NCBI RefSeq assembly: GCF_001940235.1
Contig: NZ_MJIE01000001.1
Span: 2,170,001 to 2,234,000, forward strand
Source of the DNA: Hornefia porci
Lineage (GTDB): Bacteria > Bacillota > Clostridia > Peptostreptococcales > Anaerovoracaceae
Direction of reading: 5' to 3'
Length of the DNA: 64,000 nucleotides
In this document: piece after piece, positions 1 through 9,844 of the stretch
Layout: each line of letters starts with the position of its first letter
Numbering within the stretch: the first letter of the stretch is position 1
Notes under the pieces: generated by a model
Seen by the model: only the letters and a program-made list of their open reading frames with translations
Told to the model about the DNA's origin: nothing
Database searches by the model: none
Made by a program: the position numbers and the translations under genes

Positions 1-281
1 GACCGTCTTCGCTGGCCGAGCAGCTGCAGCAGGCTACACAGCGTATGCAGGAAATGGCGCAGCAGGCGAGAGATGCGGTTCCGCAGATGGATAACGCACG
101 GAAGGATCTGATGGGACAGCGGTCGCAGAATGCGGTTCGGACACCGTCGGCGGAAAGAGCGCCGGATATGACACATCGGACCGCCCGGGACACAGCAAAT
201 CATTATGTGGACAGGGAAAGCGGAACTGACAGACAGGGAAGAGTTTATTCTGTTGAGCAATTAAACGAGCAGATTAAATAG
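1..281 (+). CDS. 3' end of an unidentified protein (partial)
   Basis: An open frame enters from the left edge (first full codon at base 3) and stops at 279-281, giving about 92 visible residues. The visible part is hydrophilic and rich in Gln, Arg and Ala. It starts with a probable coiled-coil or helical stretch (SLAEQLQQATQRMQEMAQQA) and ends in a polar tail (VYSVEQLNEQIK). No membrane segment or catalytic motif is visible and I do not recognise the family. The next gene starts 33 bases downstream with its own ribosome-binding site, so the two may be co-transcribed. The internal ATG at 45 has no Shine-Dalgarno and is not a likely start. Confidence 0.5.
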   Translation, partial: PSSLAEQLQQATQRMQEMAQQARDAVPQMDNARKDLMGQRSQNAVRTPSAERAPDMTHRTARDTANHYVDRESGTDRQGRVYSVEQLNEQIK

Positions 282-314
282 ATTTAGAGAATTATTGTTA
301 TGCAGGAGGCAGAT

Positions 315-2498
315 ATGATTTGTAAGAATTGCGGACATCTGTTGAACGATGGAGACAGGTTCTGTCCAAATTGCGGCGCAAGGGTCGCGGTGGAAGTTCC
401 AGATGCGAAGGAAAAGCCGAGTACTCTCGACACCCTCGTATCCGGTCTCAATCGGACAGCGGAAAAGCGAGAGGGCCCGGTAGAGAAACCGCAGCAGGTC
501 GAAGAGGCTGCTTCGGAGGAAGACACAAAGCCCCGGCATCACTTTCAGTTCGAGGAATTCAACTGGAATCTTGACGGTTATCCCACCGAAGACACCAAAA
601 GGACCGAGGACATCGATTTCAACTGGGAGTCTGTCGTAGATGAACGCGAAAAATCCCGGGCAGCAGAGACTGACAGCGATCAGGAATTACTGAAGGATAA
701 AATCAAATCAGAGAATTCCGGAAAAGATGAGCGGGAGCAGTCCTCCGGCGGAGAGAAAACAGCAGAGGAAGCGCATGAGCAGGAGCTTGAGGAGATGATT
801 TTCGGAACAAAGGACCGGGAAGGAAATATCTCCGATACAACGAGACTTGACGAGGTTGAGGATCTGGATGATCTGAGCAAGACGACCAGAATCGACAAAT
901 TCTATACGTACAACAAGAAAAACGAGGAATTCCAGGAACTTCTGGACAAGGAATACAACCGTCTGAAAGCCCAGATCGAGGCAGACGCCGCCAGAGATCA
1001 CGAGGCAGAGAGGGAGAAGCCGGAAGCGGACGTGAAAGCCGCGGCGGTATCTGATGCGGAGGCGGCAAAGGCAGAGCCGGCAGGCTCTCCGGAGCCTTCG
1101 GAGACGGAGAGCACGGAAGAATCCTTCGGAGGTACCGGCGAGACGCCGGCGTGGTTCGGCGGAAGCGGACAGCCTGAGGAGTCTGAGGCGTCCACAGAGG
1201 AGGAGTCCTCCGAATTCCCGAAGGAAGAACCGGAAGCGGAGCCCATCACGCTGCGCGACGATGTTCCCTCCGGCGAGGGCTTTGAGAAGGAAATCGAATC
1301 GGATATTCCGGAATATATCAACAGTCTGGATGCGGGAAATCTGTCCCTGGCCGAGCTGCTGAAGGCACAGACCAGACAGGAGGAAGAACCCTGGACGGAG
1401 CCGGCAGACTCTGTGATGGATGACATCCCGTCTGACTCGCTGTTCTCGATACCGAATGAGGAGAAGGTGGACGAGTTCTTTGACAGGACTCCGGCAGAAA
1501 CGGCTGCTGCACCGGCCGCAGAGCCTGCGGCTGAACCTGAGGGAACCGCCTTCGGGATGCCTACGCCGGCGGAGCCGGCATATGAAGCGCCTGCTGACCC
1601 GCTTTTCGGGACACAGACGGAGCCCGTTCGGGAAAGCGCGGCAGAACCCGCATATGAAGCCGAAGCTCCGGCCACTTTCAACTATGACGCACCCGCGGGA
1701 AGCGGTGCGGCGACCGGGCAGGAACAGCAGAGCGAGGACGATGAATTCCAGATTCCCGCGTTCATGAGAAACTCGGGATCAGGAGAACCTCTTAATGTAA
1801 TCGAGGATTTACCGACCGAACCTGCCGCAGGGTATTATGAACCGCCGCGGCAGGAGACACTGCAGCAGTATCAGCAGCCGCTGGACATGGCGCAGCAGGA
1901 GGTATCGAGGCAGTATCAGCAGCCGTCGGATATGCCGCGGCAGGAGATGCCGCAGCCGACACAGCAGAAGGTTCAGTACCTGGGAGTCGCGCTGGCGCAT
2001 CCGCCTAAGGGCGTTGTCGCAGATCCGTCGGAAATGAAGGCTCATTCCACGGCAGAACCGATTACCGGAAATGCAGGCTTTGTTCCGCCGGTACAGCAGA
2101 CGCCGAAGCAGGAAGCCGTCGATCCGCGGACAAATTCTCCGGAGGAAACTTCGCCGCAGAGCTTTTCGGGAGCACCTGCCGCAGAAAGTGATCCCAACTC
2201 CCAGAGCATCGAACAGATGATCCGCGAGGACGAGGCGAACGGAAGAGAACAGGCGGACAGCAGGATTACCTTCCAGGATGTGTTCAAGGACGAGATCCAG
2301 GCTGAGAAAGAAGATAATAAAAAGAAACCGAAGAAACATACCGGCCTGAAAATCCTGGCGATTATTCTGTGCGTGCTGATCGTGCTGGAAATCATCGTGA
2401 TCTGCATCAAGACCTTTGCGCCGGACAGCGCAGCGTCCGTCGCACTGCAGGATCTGTTCAACGCCGTATACGGCAGACTGTCATCGTTATTCGGATAG
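315..2498 (+). CDS. Zinc-ribbon protein with long acidic disordered linker and C-terminal membrane anchor
   Basis: The protein has about 727 residues. The N-terminus is a zinc ribbon with two CxxC knuckles (ICKNCGHLL and FCPNCGARV). About 600 residues of Glu/Ala/Pro/Ser-rich low-complexity sequence follow, with imprecise repeats (AEPAYEA, QQYQQP). A Lys-rich stretch precedes a single membrane helix near residue 680 (LKILAIILCVLIVLEIIVIC) and a short outside tail. I chose ATG 315 over ATG 300 because the AGGAGG at 304-309 is correctly spaced only for 315. Zinc-ribbon-plus-TM proteins are common in Firmicutes and mostly uncharacterised. The UPF0182 gene follows after about 57 bases that hold a 7-bp hairpin (2503-2526). 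The function is unknown; a scaffold or sensor role is possible. Confidence 0.75.
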   Translation: MICKNCGHLLNDGDRFCPNCGARVAVEVPDAKEKPSTLDTLVSGLNRTAEKREGPVEKPQQVEEAASEEDTKPRHHFQFEEFNWNLDGYPTEDTKRTEDIDFNWESVVDEREKSRAAETDSDQELLKDKIKSENSGKDEREQSSGGEKTAEEAHEQELEEMIFGTKDREGNISDTTRLDEVEDLDDLSKTTRIDKFYTYNKKNEEFQELLDKEYNRLKAQIEADAARDHEAEREKPEADVKAAAVSDAEAAKAEPAGSPEPSETESTEESFGGTGETPAWFGGSGQPEESEASTEEESSEFPKEEPEAEPITLRDDVPSGEGFEKEIESDIPEYINSLDAGNLSLAELLKAQTRQEEEPWTEPADSVMDDIPSDSLFSIPNEEKVDEFFDRTPAETAAAPAAEPAAEPEGTAFGMPTPAEPAYEAPADPLFGTQTEPVRESAAEPAYEAEAPATFNYDAPAGSGAATGQEQQSEDDEFQIPAFMRNSGSGEPLNVIEDLPTEPAAGYYEPPRQETLQQYQQPLDMAQQEVSRQYQQPSDMPRQEMPQPTQQKVQYLGVALAHPPKGVVADPSEMKAHSTAEPITGNAGFVPPVQQTPKQEAVDPRTNSPEETSPQSFSGAPAAESDPNSQSIEQMIREDEANGREQADSRITFQDVFKDEIQAEKEDNKKKPKKHTGLKILAIILCVLIVLEIIVICIKTFAPDSAASVALQDLFNAVYGRLSSLFG

Positions 2499-2555
2499 AC
2501 CGGCATCCGGACAGATCAGCGGATGCTGACAAACTGAAGTATGGAGGAAGATATA

Positions 2556-5411
2556 TTGAAAGGTGCCAAAGTAGAAACAAGGGAAAAGCCGCGCCGCCGG
2601 CTTAGCGTAATCATACTGCTTATCGTTATCATCATTGCGCTGCTGCTTCTTCTGGTCAATTTCATCACGGACTGGATGTGGTTCATTGAGATGAAATATG
2701 TCAGCGTGTTTTTCACGGAGCTGTTCACCCAACTGAAGATCGGAATTCCGGTCTTCGTGGTGCTCGCGGTGCTGCTGGATTACTATCTACGCCGCCTGCG
2801 GAAGGGCTATTTCGCTCACATTGACTCCCATGAACACACGGACATGAAGCGGCTGGGCCGCTACACCAACCTGGTGGCGATTCTGTTCGCCGCGTTTATG
2901 GCGTTTTACGCCGCCAACAAAATGTGGTTCAAGGTTCTGGAGTTCGCCAACAGCACGAATTTCGGCAAGAAGGACCCGCTGTTCGGGATGGAGATTTCCT
3001 TTTATATCTTCAAGCTGGATTTCCTCAAGGAAATGAACGAGTTCCTGATCGCGGCGATTCTGCTGATTATCGTGATGACGATTCTGTACTATGCGATTCT
3101 CATCACGATGCATTCGCCGGATATCCTGAAAGAGGACGACACCGCGGACTTCACGCAGGATGAGGACCGGTACAGCGGAAATTCCAATCCCTTCGGAGGG
3201 GATACGCCGTTTGGAAGAGTCTTTGACAACATCAACAATTCCAGACCGCGCAGACCGAGAAGACGGTTTGATGACAATAATTTCAAACAGTTCCTGACCA
3301 TTGCGTCTCATCAGCTGACCGCACTCGGCGTGATCTTCTTCCTGATGCTGGCGCTGGACTTCTTCCTGAAACAGTTTGACCTGCTGCATGCGCATACAGG
3401 AGCTGTCTACGGTGCGGGATTCACCGACGTGAACATCACCCTGTGGATGTACCGCGCACTGATTGTGCTGTCCCTGATCGGGGCGGTTGTAACTGCCGTA
3501 TGCATCCGCAGAAAACAGATTAAGAAGATCTTCACGGTGCCGGTTATCATGATCGGCGTCGGAGTGCTGGGCGTGGTTTTGGCGCTGATCGTCCAGAATC
3601 TGGTGGTTTCGCCGGATGAGCTTAACAAAGAAAGCAAATACCTGTCCAGAAATATTGAATATACACAGTACGCCTATGATCTTGACGATGTGACGACAAA
3701 GAACTTCGCGGCGGATGAGAACCTGACCAGCGCGGATATCAGCGACAACAAGGCGACGATTTCCAACATCAGAATCAACGATTACACGCCGGTCAAGACG
3801 TTCTACAACCAGACGCAGAGTATCCGTCAGTACTATACGTTCAATGACGTGGACGTGGATCGCTATCAGATTAACGGTGCGCTGACTCAGACATATCTGT
3901 CAACCCGTGAAATCGACGAGAGCAAGATCAGCGACACCTGGCTGAACCGGCACATCAAGTACACACACGGATACGGTCTCACCCTGTCCAAGGTCAATAC
4001 CGTGACCGCCAGCGGACAGCCGGACGTGCTGGTGAAGAATATTCCGCCGGAGTCCTCCATCAATGAAATCGATATCAAGCAGCCCAGAATTTACTTCGGT
4101 GAACTGACAAACGATTATTCTCTGGTGGACACCAGCGAGGATGAATTCGATTATCCGGACGGCAGTGAGAACAAGTACACCAAGTACACGGGCTCCGCGG
4201 GAATCAAGCTGAATCCCTTTGCACGGCTGATGTTCGCCATTCGCGAAAACAGTCTGAAGCTGCTGGTTTCCACGAACCTGAACAGCAATTCCAGAATCAT
4301 CATCTACAGGAACGTGGAGGAGCGGGTTCAGAAGATCATGCCGTATCTCAGTTATGAGGACGATCCCTATGCGGTGACTGCGAACGGCCGGATCTACTGG
4401 ATTGTGGACGCCTATACGACCAGCTCCTATTACCCGTATTCAGAGCCGTACAGCGGCACCACGGGAACGACGAACTACATCCGCAACTCCATCAAGGTTG
4501 TGGTGGATGCATACAACGGCGATGTGAATTACTACATCGTCGACAAGTCGGATCCGATTGCGAAGACGTATAAGAAGATCTATCCGGCGCTGTTCAAGGA
4601 CTTTGATCAGATGCCGGCCGAGCTGCAGTCGCACATCCGGTATCCGAACGCGCTGTTCCAGGTGCAGTCGGACATCTATTCCAGATATCACATGAGCAAT
4701 GTGAAGGTGTTCTACCAGAACGAGGACCAGTGGGATATCGCCAAGGAGATTTACGGAACAAAGGTTCAGCAGATGACGCCGAACTATTACATCCTCAATC
4801 TCCCCGGAGAGAAGGATGCAGAGTTCATCAGCTCCATTCCGTTTACGCCGAAAGGGAAACAGAACATGACGGCGCTGATGATCGCCCGGAACGACGGCGA
4901 CAACTACGGAAAACTGGTGCTGTACCAGTTTCCGAAGAGCAAGACGATATACGGGCCGAGACAGGTCGAGGCGATGATCGACCAGAATACGAAGATCTCA
5001 CAGGACTTCTCCCTGTGGAGCTCCGCCGGTTCCAAGTACAGCCGCGGAAATCTGTTCGTCATTCCGATCAAGGATTCGCTGCTCTATGTCGAGCCTGTCT
5101 ATCTGGAAGCGTCCGATTCCTCAATTCCGGAGGTGAAGAGAGTCATCGTCGTATACGGTGACAAGATCTCCTATGAAGCCACGCTGGGCGACGCCCTGTC
5201 GGAACTCTTCGGCTCCAGCGGAGGTGCGGACAAGTCGGATAACGTCAAGAAGGATTCTTCGTCAGACGGAAGCAGGCTCACCAGGAACGACTACATCAAG
5301 AAGGCGCAGGAGGCCTACGACAACGCTCAGGATGCGTTGAAGGACGGCGACTGGAGCGCCTACGGCAAGTACATGGATCAGCTGTCCGATTACCTGGAGA
5401 AGCTGTCCTGA
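2556..5411 (+). CDS. UPF0182 family integral membrane protein
   Basis: The protein has about 951 residues and matches the UPF0182 (COG1615) family in length and layout. Roughly seven hydrophobic helices occupy the first 360 residues, starting with LSVIILLIVIIIALLLLLVN and DWMWFIEMKY. An acidic cytoplasmic loop follows the fourth helix. A large C-terminal extracytoplasmic domain of about 550 residues carries motifs such as NRHIKYTHGYG and RIYWIVDAYTTSSYYPYS. Family function is unknown. Start choice: GGAGG at 2543-2547 lies 8 bases before TTG 2556, whereas the in-frame ATG 2541 has no Shine-Dalgarno, so TTG is preferred. A strong terminator follows at 5438. Confidence 0.85.
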   Translation: MKGAKVETREKPRRRLSVIILLIVIIIALLLLLVNFITDWMWFIEMKYVSVFFTELFTQLKIGIPVFVVLAVLLDYYLRRLRKGYFAHIDSHEHTDMKRLGRYTNLVAILFAAFMAFYAANKMWFKVLEFANSTNFGKKDPLFGMEISFYIFKLDFLKEMNEFLIAAILLIIVMTILYYAILITMHSPDILKEDDTADFTQDEDRYSGNSNPFGGDTPFGRVFDNINNSRPRRPRRRFDDNNFKQFLTIASHQLTALGVIFFLMLALDFFLKQFDLLHAHTGAVYGAGFTDVNITLWMYRALIVLSLIGAVVTAVCIRRKQIKKIFTVPVIMIGVGVLGVVLALIVQNLVVSPDELNKESKYLSRNIEYTQYAYDLDDVTTKNFAADENLTSADISDNKATISNIRINDYTPVKTFYNQTQSIRQYYTFNDVDVDRYQINGALTQTYLSTREIDESKISDTWLNRHIKYTHGYGLTLSKVNTVTASGQPDVLVKNIPPESSINEIDIKQPRIYFGELTNDYSLVDTSEDEFDYPDGSENKYTKYTGSAGIKLNPFARLMFAIRENSLKLLVSTNLNSNSRIIIYRNVEERVQKIMPYLSYEDDPYAVTANGRIYWIVDAYTTSSYYPYSEPYSGTTGTTNYIRNSIKVVVDAYNGDVNYYIVDKSDPIAKTYKKIYPALFKDFDQMPAELQSHIRYPNALFQVQSDIYSRYHMSNVKVFYQNEDQWDIAKEIYGTKVQQMTPNYYILNLPGEKDAEFISSIPFTPKGKQNMTALMIARNDGDNYGKLVLYQFPKSKTIYGPRQVEAMIDQNTKISQDFSLWSSAGSKYSRGNLFVIPIKDSLLYVEPVYLEASDSSIPEVKRVIVVYGDKISYEATLGDALSELFGSSGGADKSDNVKKDSSSDGSRLTRNDYIKKAQEAYDNAQDALKDGDWSAYGKYMDQLSDYLEKLS

Positions 5412-5437
5412 GGAAGACGAAAAATAGATAAGTTGAG

Positions 5438-5476
5438 CTTTGGGACATTCAGTTTGGATGTCCCAAAGACTTTTTG
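5438..5476 (+). terminator. Rho-independent terminator after the UPF0182 gene
   Basis: An 11-bp perfect stem (CTTTGGGACAT at 5438-5448 with ATGTCCCAAAG at 5458-5468) and a 9-base loop are followed by ACTTTTTG. It separates the UPF0182 gene from the glutamine synthetase gene. Confidence 0.85.
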
Positions 5477-5504
5477 ATTCACAGAGATAAAACAGAGGTA
5501 GAAC

Positions 5505-7424
5505 ATGCTGGATTTTGACATTGATAAGATGCTGTTTACGATCCCGCCGGAAAATCATGACTGCCGCGAGGTCAGAAGAATCCTGGAGGAGCACCCCGAG
5601 GTGGAGTTTGTATCCTTTGTGGGAATCGATATGGGAGGCCATGACACCGACGAGAAAATCCCGGTCAGAGCCTTTCTCGAGGACATGGAGAAGCTGCTGG
5701 AGCACGGCGTGCAGACAGACGGCTCCAGTGTCGCGCTGCCGATGATCGCCGACCTGGGCAATGCCAAGGTGGACATCATCCCGGACAAAACCGTAAACTG
5801 GTACGTAGACTACAACTACCGCAACGTCTGCGCCAAGTACGGACTTCCGGTGGGGACGCTCCGGATTCCGTCCTTCCTGGTGCATAACGAGACGTTTGAA
5901 TGCGGCTCCCGTTCCATCCTGCGCAATGCGCTGCGCTATATGAAGGAGGAACTCCGCCGTGAGCTTCGCGAGCATCCCTATGTGTTCCGCTACATCGAGG
6001 GAGCGGACAGCGTGGACGACATTGATGACTTTGTTGTCACCAGCGCCACCGAGCTCGAATTCTGGGTCAGAACCCCGGACGACAAAGGCGACCGGGAACA
6101 GCTCTTCATCGCCCAGACCCTGAAGGAGCAGTACTGGAAGCGCACCTACGGAGAGGTTCGCACTGCGCTGGAGGAGACGCTGCTGATCCTGGACAAATAC
6201 GGGTTCGGCGTTGAGATGGGGCACAAAGAAGTGGGCGGCGTGAAGGCCAGAATGAATAACGGCGGACAATATAATCACGTCATGGAGCAGCTGGAAATCG
6301 ACTGGAAGTATACCGACGCCATTCAGGCGGCGGACAACGAGAACCAGGTGAAATATGTGGTTCGGGATATCTTCACCCGGCACGGTCTGGACGTTACCTT
6401 TATGGCGAAGCCCTTTGAGGGCGTTGCCGGAAGCGGAGAACACACGCATATCGGACTGGCGGCGAGACGTAAAGACGGAAAGCTGATCAGTCTGTTCGCG
6501 CCCCGGAGCATGAAAGAGGACTTCATGAGTCCCGTCGGCTTCGGCGCTCTGATGGGAATCCTGAAAAACTATGAGGTCATCAATCCCTTCATCAGCTCGT
6601 CCAACGATTCCCTGAACCGCCTGAAGCCGGGATATGAAGCGCCGGTCTGCATTGTCACGTCCCTCGGGAAAGCGGTCGACAAGCCGTCCCGGAACCGGAC
6701 CGTTCTGGTGGGGCTGATCCGGGATGTTCACAATCCGATGGCGACCAGGTTCGAGCTTCGCGCGCCGAACCCCAAGAGCAACACCTATCTGGTGCTGGCC
6801 ACCTCCTACATGGCCGTTATGGACGGCGTGAAGGCGGTGCTGGAGGCGGAGAAGACGCCGAAGGAACTGGAAGCGTCTTTGTCGAAAAAATACGGCGAGG
6901 AGGACTTCTATCTGGAGAAGGACAGAGAGTACCGCAGCGAAGAGGATGTGTTCGAATATTATACCGAGGAGGAACGGGAAAAACTCTTCGGCAGGGCTCC
7001 GGCCACCGTCTGGGAGAATCTGGAGGCCTTCGACCGGTATCCGGAGAAGATTGAGGTGTTCAACCGGGGCAATGTGCTTCCGAACATCCTGTTCGAGTCT
7101 TATCGGGAGCAGACCCTGTCTCAGTGGAAGTTGGAACTGCACGACCGCCTGATTCCAAACACCATGGGCTTTATCCGGTCCTGCAGAAAGCGGCACACAG
7201 ACGAGGACTTCTCAGACTATGATATTAAGAACTGGCTGGAAATCGACAAGATCCGCCACGAGATCGCCAAGGATACGATTACGGACAAATCCCTGCTGAC
7301 GCAGGCGAAGGAAGCGCTGGACGCCAGGCAGTATGACCGGGCCTCCGCTCTGCAGCTGGAAATCAAGCGCAGAGTAGAGGAACTCACGGCGCTTTACACA
7401 AGATATAAAAAGAATCTGTTATAA
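5505..7424 (+). CDS. Glutamine synthetase-like enzyme with C-terminal extension
   Basis: The protein has 639 residues. The catalytic signatures of glutamine synthetase are visible. They are TDGSSVALPMIADLGNAKVD (beta-grasp/active-site region), HKEVGGVKARMN (metal and glutamate site), SGEHTHIGL, LNRLKPGYEAP, the NRTVLVGL loop and RFELRAPNPKSNTYL. The reaction would be ATP-dependent amidation of glutamate with ammonia, in the cytoplasm. It is about 190 residues longer than ordinary GSI (about 445). The extra sequence lies mainly in the N-terminal domain and in a charged, helical C-terminus (LTQAKEALDARQYDRASALQ). It is shorter than GSIII (about 700). The relation to gamma-glutamyl-polyamine ligases is not excluded. 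It starts downstream of a terminator and is followed after 15 bases by serS. Confidence 0.8.
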   Translation: MLDFDIDKMLFTIPPENHDCREVRRILEEHPEVEFVSFVGIDMGGHDTDEKIPVRAFLEDMEKLLEHGVQTDGSSVALPMIADLGNAKVDIIPDKTVNWYVDYNYRNVCAKYGLPVGTLRIPSFLVHNETFECGSRSILRNALRYMKEELRRELREHPYVFRYIEGADSVDDIDDFVVTSATELEFWVRTPDDKGDREQLFIAQTLKEQYWKRTYGEVRTALEETLLILDKYGFGVEMGHKEVGGVKARMNNGGQYNHVMEQLEIDWKYTDAIQAADNENQVKYVVRDIFTRHGLDVTFMAKPFEGVAGSGEHTHIGLAARRKDGKLISLFAPRSMKEDFMSPVGFGALMGILKNYEVINPFISSSNDSLNRLKPGYEAPVCIVTSLGKAVDKPSRNRTVLVGLIRDVHNPMATRFELRAPNPKSNTYLVLATSYMAVMDGVKAVLEAEKTPKELEASLSKKYGEEDFYLEKDREYRSEEDVFEYYTEEEREKLFGRAPATVWENLEAFDRYPEKIEVFNRGNVLPNILFESYREQTLSQWKLELHDRLIPNTMGFIRSCRKRHTDEDFSDYDIKNWLEIDKIRHEIAKDTITDKSLLTQAKEALDARQYDRASALQLEIKRRVEELTALYTRYKKNLL

Positions 7425-8717
<1,293 letters not shown>

Positions 8718-9809
8718 ATGTTTACATTACCGGATTATATTGAACCGGATTTCAGTGAGGAACGCTTTGTCTCCGCGCCCAACGCCCGTCTGGAGGCGGC
8801 GCCGGTGGACAAGGCGGCGCCCCGGAACTTCCATGCGATGTCCATCTTTCCGGAATACTTTAAAATCGAGGGGAAATGGTACCTGGCGGAGGAGAGCCGG
8901 ATGGACTGTGTTCCGGTCTTTGAAAAGGGCAGAATTCATGTGCGGGAGTTCCGTAATCTGCGGCAGGGCGACATGGTGGTCACCGGACGCACGGAAAACT
9001 GCGAGGAAGGAATATATGTCCATGTCAACTGCTTCGACTGGGCGGTGAGAGCCAGCGCCGGCAGCTTCGCCTTCCGGCAGACCCGGAGCAGGGAAACAGC
9101 CTTTTCCTATGATTATGAACGGCTCTGTGAGCTGCTGCGATATGAGAAGGAACACAACGGATACGTGGTCTGGGTCATGGGCCCGGCCTGCTCCTTCGAT
9201 TCAGTCGCGCGCGAATCCTTTGCGAAGCTTGTGGAAAACGGCTACGTGCAGGCGCTGATGGCGGGAAATGCTCTGGCGACTCACGACCTGGAGGGCGCGT
9301 ATCTGGGGACGGCGCTGGGACAGGACATCCGGACGCAGGTTCCTCATGAGAACGGACATTACAACCATCTGGACACCATCAACAGAATCAACACCTGCGG
9401 ATCCATTGAACGCTTCATACAGGAGGAGCACATCGATTCCGGAATTATCCGTGCCTGCGTCAGCAGTGGAGTTCCCTTTGTGCTCAACGGCTCCATCCGT
9501 GACGACGGGCCGCTTCCGGAGGTTTATGAGCATACCTACGTGGGGCAGGACGCGATCCGTTCCCACGTCCGGAAGGCCACCACGGTTATCGGGATGGCCA
9601 CGGTGCTCCACACCATAGCGGTGGGCAATATGACGCCGACCTATCGGGTGCTTGCGGACGGTACAATCCGGCCCGTGTACTTCTATACGATCGACACGTC
9701 GGAATTCGCCGTGAACAAGCTGGGGGACCGGGGCAGCCTGGCCGCCAAGGGGATCGTGACCAACGTTCAGGATTTCATGCATAACGTGATCCGCCTTCTG
9801 GAGCTGTAA
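8718..9809 (+). CDS. TIGR00300-like protein (LOR/SDH region; putative ornithine cyclodeaminase)
   Basis: The protein has 363 residues. The C-terminal two thirds resembles the TIGR00300 / LOR-SDH conserved region seen in the archaeal ornithine cyclodeaminase MMP1218 and in cyanobacterial AgrE/ArgZ. Supporting segments are VWVMGPACSFDS, ALMAGNALATHDLEGAYLGT, PHENGHYNHLDTINRI and NKLGDRGSLAAKGIVTNVQD. That family is a deoxyhypusine-synthase-like NAD-binding fold converting ornithine to proline plus ammonia. There is no fused dihydrolase domain. The ATG abuts the serS stop (TAA ATG) with AAAGGAT as ribosome-binding site. The assignment rests on remembered family motifs. The substrate is inferred, and another dehydrogenase/deaminase function is possible. 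Confidence 0.55.
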   Translation: MFTLPDYIEPDFSEERFVSAPNARLEAAPVDKAAPRNFHAMSIFPEYFKIEGKWYLAEESRMDCVPVFEKGRIHVREFRNLRQGDMVVTGRTENCEEGIYVHVNCFDWAVRASAGSFAFRQTRSRETAFSYDYERLCELLRYEKEHNGYVVWVMGPACSFDSVARESFAKLVENGYVQALMAGNALATHDLEGAYLGTALGQDIRTQVPHENGHYNHLDTINRINTCGSIERFIQEEHIDSGIIRACVSSGVPFVLNGSIRDDGPLPEVYEHTYVGQDAIRSHVRKATTVIGMATVLHTIAVGNMTPTYRVLADGTIRPVYFYTIDTSEFAVNKLGDRGSLAAKGIVTNVQDFMHNVIRLLEL

Positions 9810-9844
9810 AGCGGGCGGAACGCCGTGCGGCGGAAAGGAAGTTT

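Noticed and set aside
2503..2526. Hairpin GCATCCG/CGGATGC after the zinc-ribbon gene as a terminator
   Set aside because: No T-run follows, and the UPF0182 gene begins within 30 bases, so read-through is more likely.
5262..7196. Long open frame antisense to the glutamine synthetase gene (644 codons)
   Set aside because: It mirrors the codon periodicity of the sense gene, has no ribosome-binding site and no recognisable domain. The same applies to long antisense frames opposite nrdJ (34812-36722), cls (9767-11077), kamB/kamC (57425-58771) and kamD (59792-61498).
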